Shown: positions 63,505 to 64,000 of the stretch, piece after piece | How the letters are laid out: each line of letters begins with the position of its first letter | Numbering within the stretch: position 1 is the stretch's first letter | From: Jaminaea rosea | Lineage: Eukaryota; Basidiomycota; Exobasidiomycetes; Microstromatales | Reading direction: 5' to 3' | DNA length: 64,000 nt | Assembly (NCBI RefSeq): GCF_003144245.1 | Contig: NW_020289981.1 | Location: 282,831-346,830 of the forward strand | Program-made: the position numbers and the translations under genes | The notes under the pieces: generated by a model | Seen by the model: only the letters and a program-made list of their open reading frames with translations | Database searches by the model: none | Told to the model about the DNA's origin: nothing

Positions 63505-64000
63505 ATGAGTTCAGTCTTCCGCCAGCGACAAAATCACCACGACGAACGCAGCGAGGAGCTGAACAACGACTACGTCGATCCATCTCCGCCACCTCCACCC
63601 CTCTCGCGTTCCGTCCTGCAGCATCGTCGCAATCGCTCTTTCCTCTCCATCATTCTGATCATCTCTGCCTGTGCATTCATTGTTGCGACCATGCTACTGC
63701 CTTGGAAGCTCTTCCAAGCGTCCTTTTCTGCCCTGTCCAGCACGACTTCGCCATCGACGCAGGCCTCGATTGGTAGCACGCTGGATCGTGCTCATGCTCT
63801 GCTCAGCCGCACGCCAATCTTCGACGGCCATTGGGATCTGCCCATCTTTGCCCGCTGGACCGTCGGGGACAATCTTGCCAAATTTGCGTACAACGACACC
63901 CTTAAAGGCCAGATCGACCTTCCACGCATTCGCAAGGGAGGCGTAGGATCCTTCTGGAGCATCGCCTTCGTCGAATGCCCCTCGTCCACCAATGTCTCCC
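63505..64000 (+). CDS. Membrane dipeptidase (peptidase M19), 3' end beyond window
   Basis: Zinc dipeptidase of the renal dipeptidase family. 165 residues visible from ATG 63505, open to the right edge. Cytosolic N-terminus with Pro run, a single membrane anchor (FLSIILIISACAFIVATMLL), then the start of the catalytic barrel: TPIFDGHWDLPIFARW with the metal His and Asp, GQIDLPRIRKGGVGSFWSIA and FVECPSS. A type II membrane protein facing the cell exterior or vacuole is inferred. Nothing can be said about the rest of the active site. Confidence 0.85.
   Translation, partial: MSSVFRQRQNHHDERSEELNNDYVDPSPPPPPLSRSVLQHRRNRSFLSIILIISACAFIVATMLLPWKLFQASFSALSSTTSPSTQASIGSTLDRAHALLSRTPIFDGHWDLPIFARWTVGDNLAKFAYNDTLKGQIDLPRIRKGGVGSFWSIAFVECPSSTNVS

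Overview
This is nuclear DNA of a GC-rich basidiomycete fungus. The genes carry short spliceosomal introns, mostly 60-110 nt, with GTGAGT-type donors, CTGAC/CTAAC-like branch sites and CAG acceptors. The gene set is fungal (Tpt1, Mmt-type CDF transporter, LYC1-type acetyltransferase, Ppz phosphatase, Ssp1-type CaMKK, Cdc15/Imp2 F-BAR protein, Kex2-processed secreted proteins). A smut relative (Ustilaginomycotina) is my best guess, but the sequence alone does not prove it. I saw no transposon, virus-derived element, tRNA, rRNA or CRISPR array.

Layout, left to right. 1-2911 holds the 5' part of an Ssp1/Sak1-type CaMKK-like kinase (-), cut by the left edge. 3289-6831 is a Cdc15/Imp2/Hof1 F-BAR-SH3 protein (-). 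7268-9970 is ribosome biogenesis factor Esf1 (+). 10059-11735 is an SMP-30/gluconolactonase-like protein (-), followed by a mitochondrial CDF metal transporter (12264-14081, -) and importin alpha (14673-16673, -). 17198-19729 is GTP cyclohydrolase II (+), 21122-22302 a secreted chitin-deacetylase-like protein (+), and 22799-24200 a class III CoA-transferase/racemase (+). 24300-25409 is an Alr4036-type flavoprotein (-), 26924-28896 a CNT nucleoside transporter (+), and 29235-29883 a tiny five-exon CYSTM-like cysteine-rich protein (-).

Then come alanine-glyoxylate aminotransferase (31430-32611, +), the complex I 75-kDa subunit (32793-35211, -), and a divergent pair of ribosomal protein genes, eL31 (36028-36739, -) and eL37 (37469-37929, +). 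These are followed by tRNA 2'-phosphotransferase (38666-39767, -), an APC-type amino-acid transporter (39967-42754, +), glutamate-cysteine ligase (42942-45451, -), an ABM-fold small protein (46173-46567, +), a LYC1-like acetyltransferase (47007-48464, +), an F-box protein (48522-50797, -) and a Ppz phosphatase (51092-52957, -).

The right part holds two divergently transcribed secreted proteins rich in Kex2 sites (54089-56053, - and 57132-58100, +), SAICAR synthetase (58246-59363, -), U1-70K (59678-60938, +), a wax-synthase-like MBOAT protein (61355-63300, +) and the start of a membrane dipeptidase (63505 onward, +).

Most genes are housekeeping and there is no obvious metabolic cluster. The one candidate for something undescribed is the secreted pair at 54089-58100. 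The two proteins share a D/N/S/H-rich motif, have repeated dibasic processing sites, and have TATA-like boxes at nearly the same distance from their starts, which suggests an ancient tandem or inverted duplication with co-regulation. Exon boundaries were worked out by hand from splice consensus and reading-frame phase; lengths in residues follow from those boundaries.
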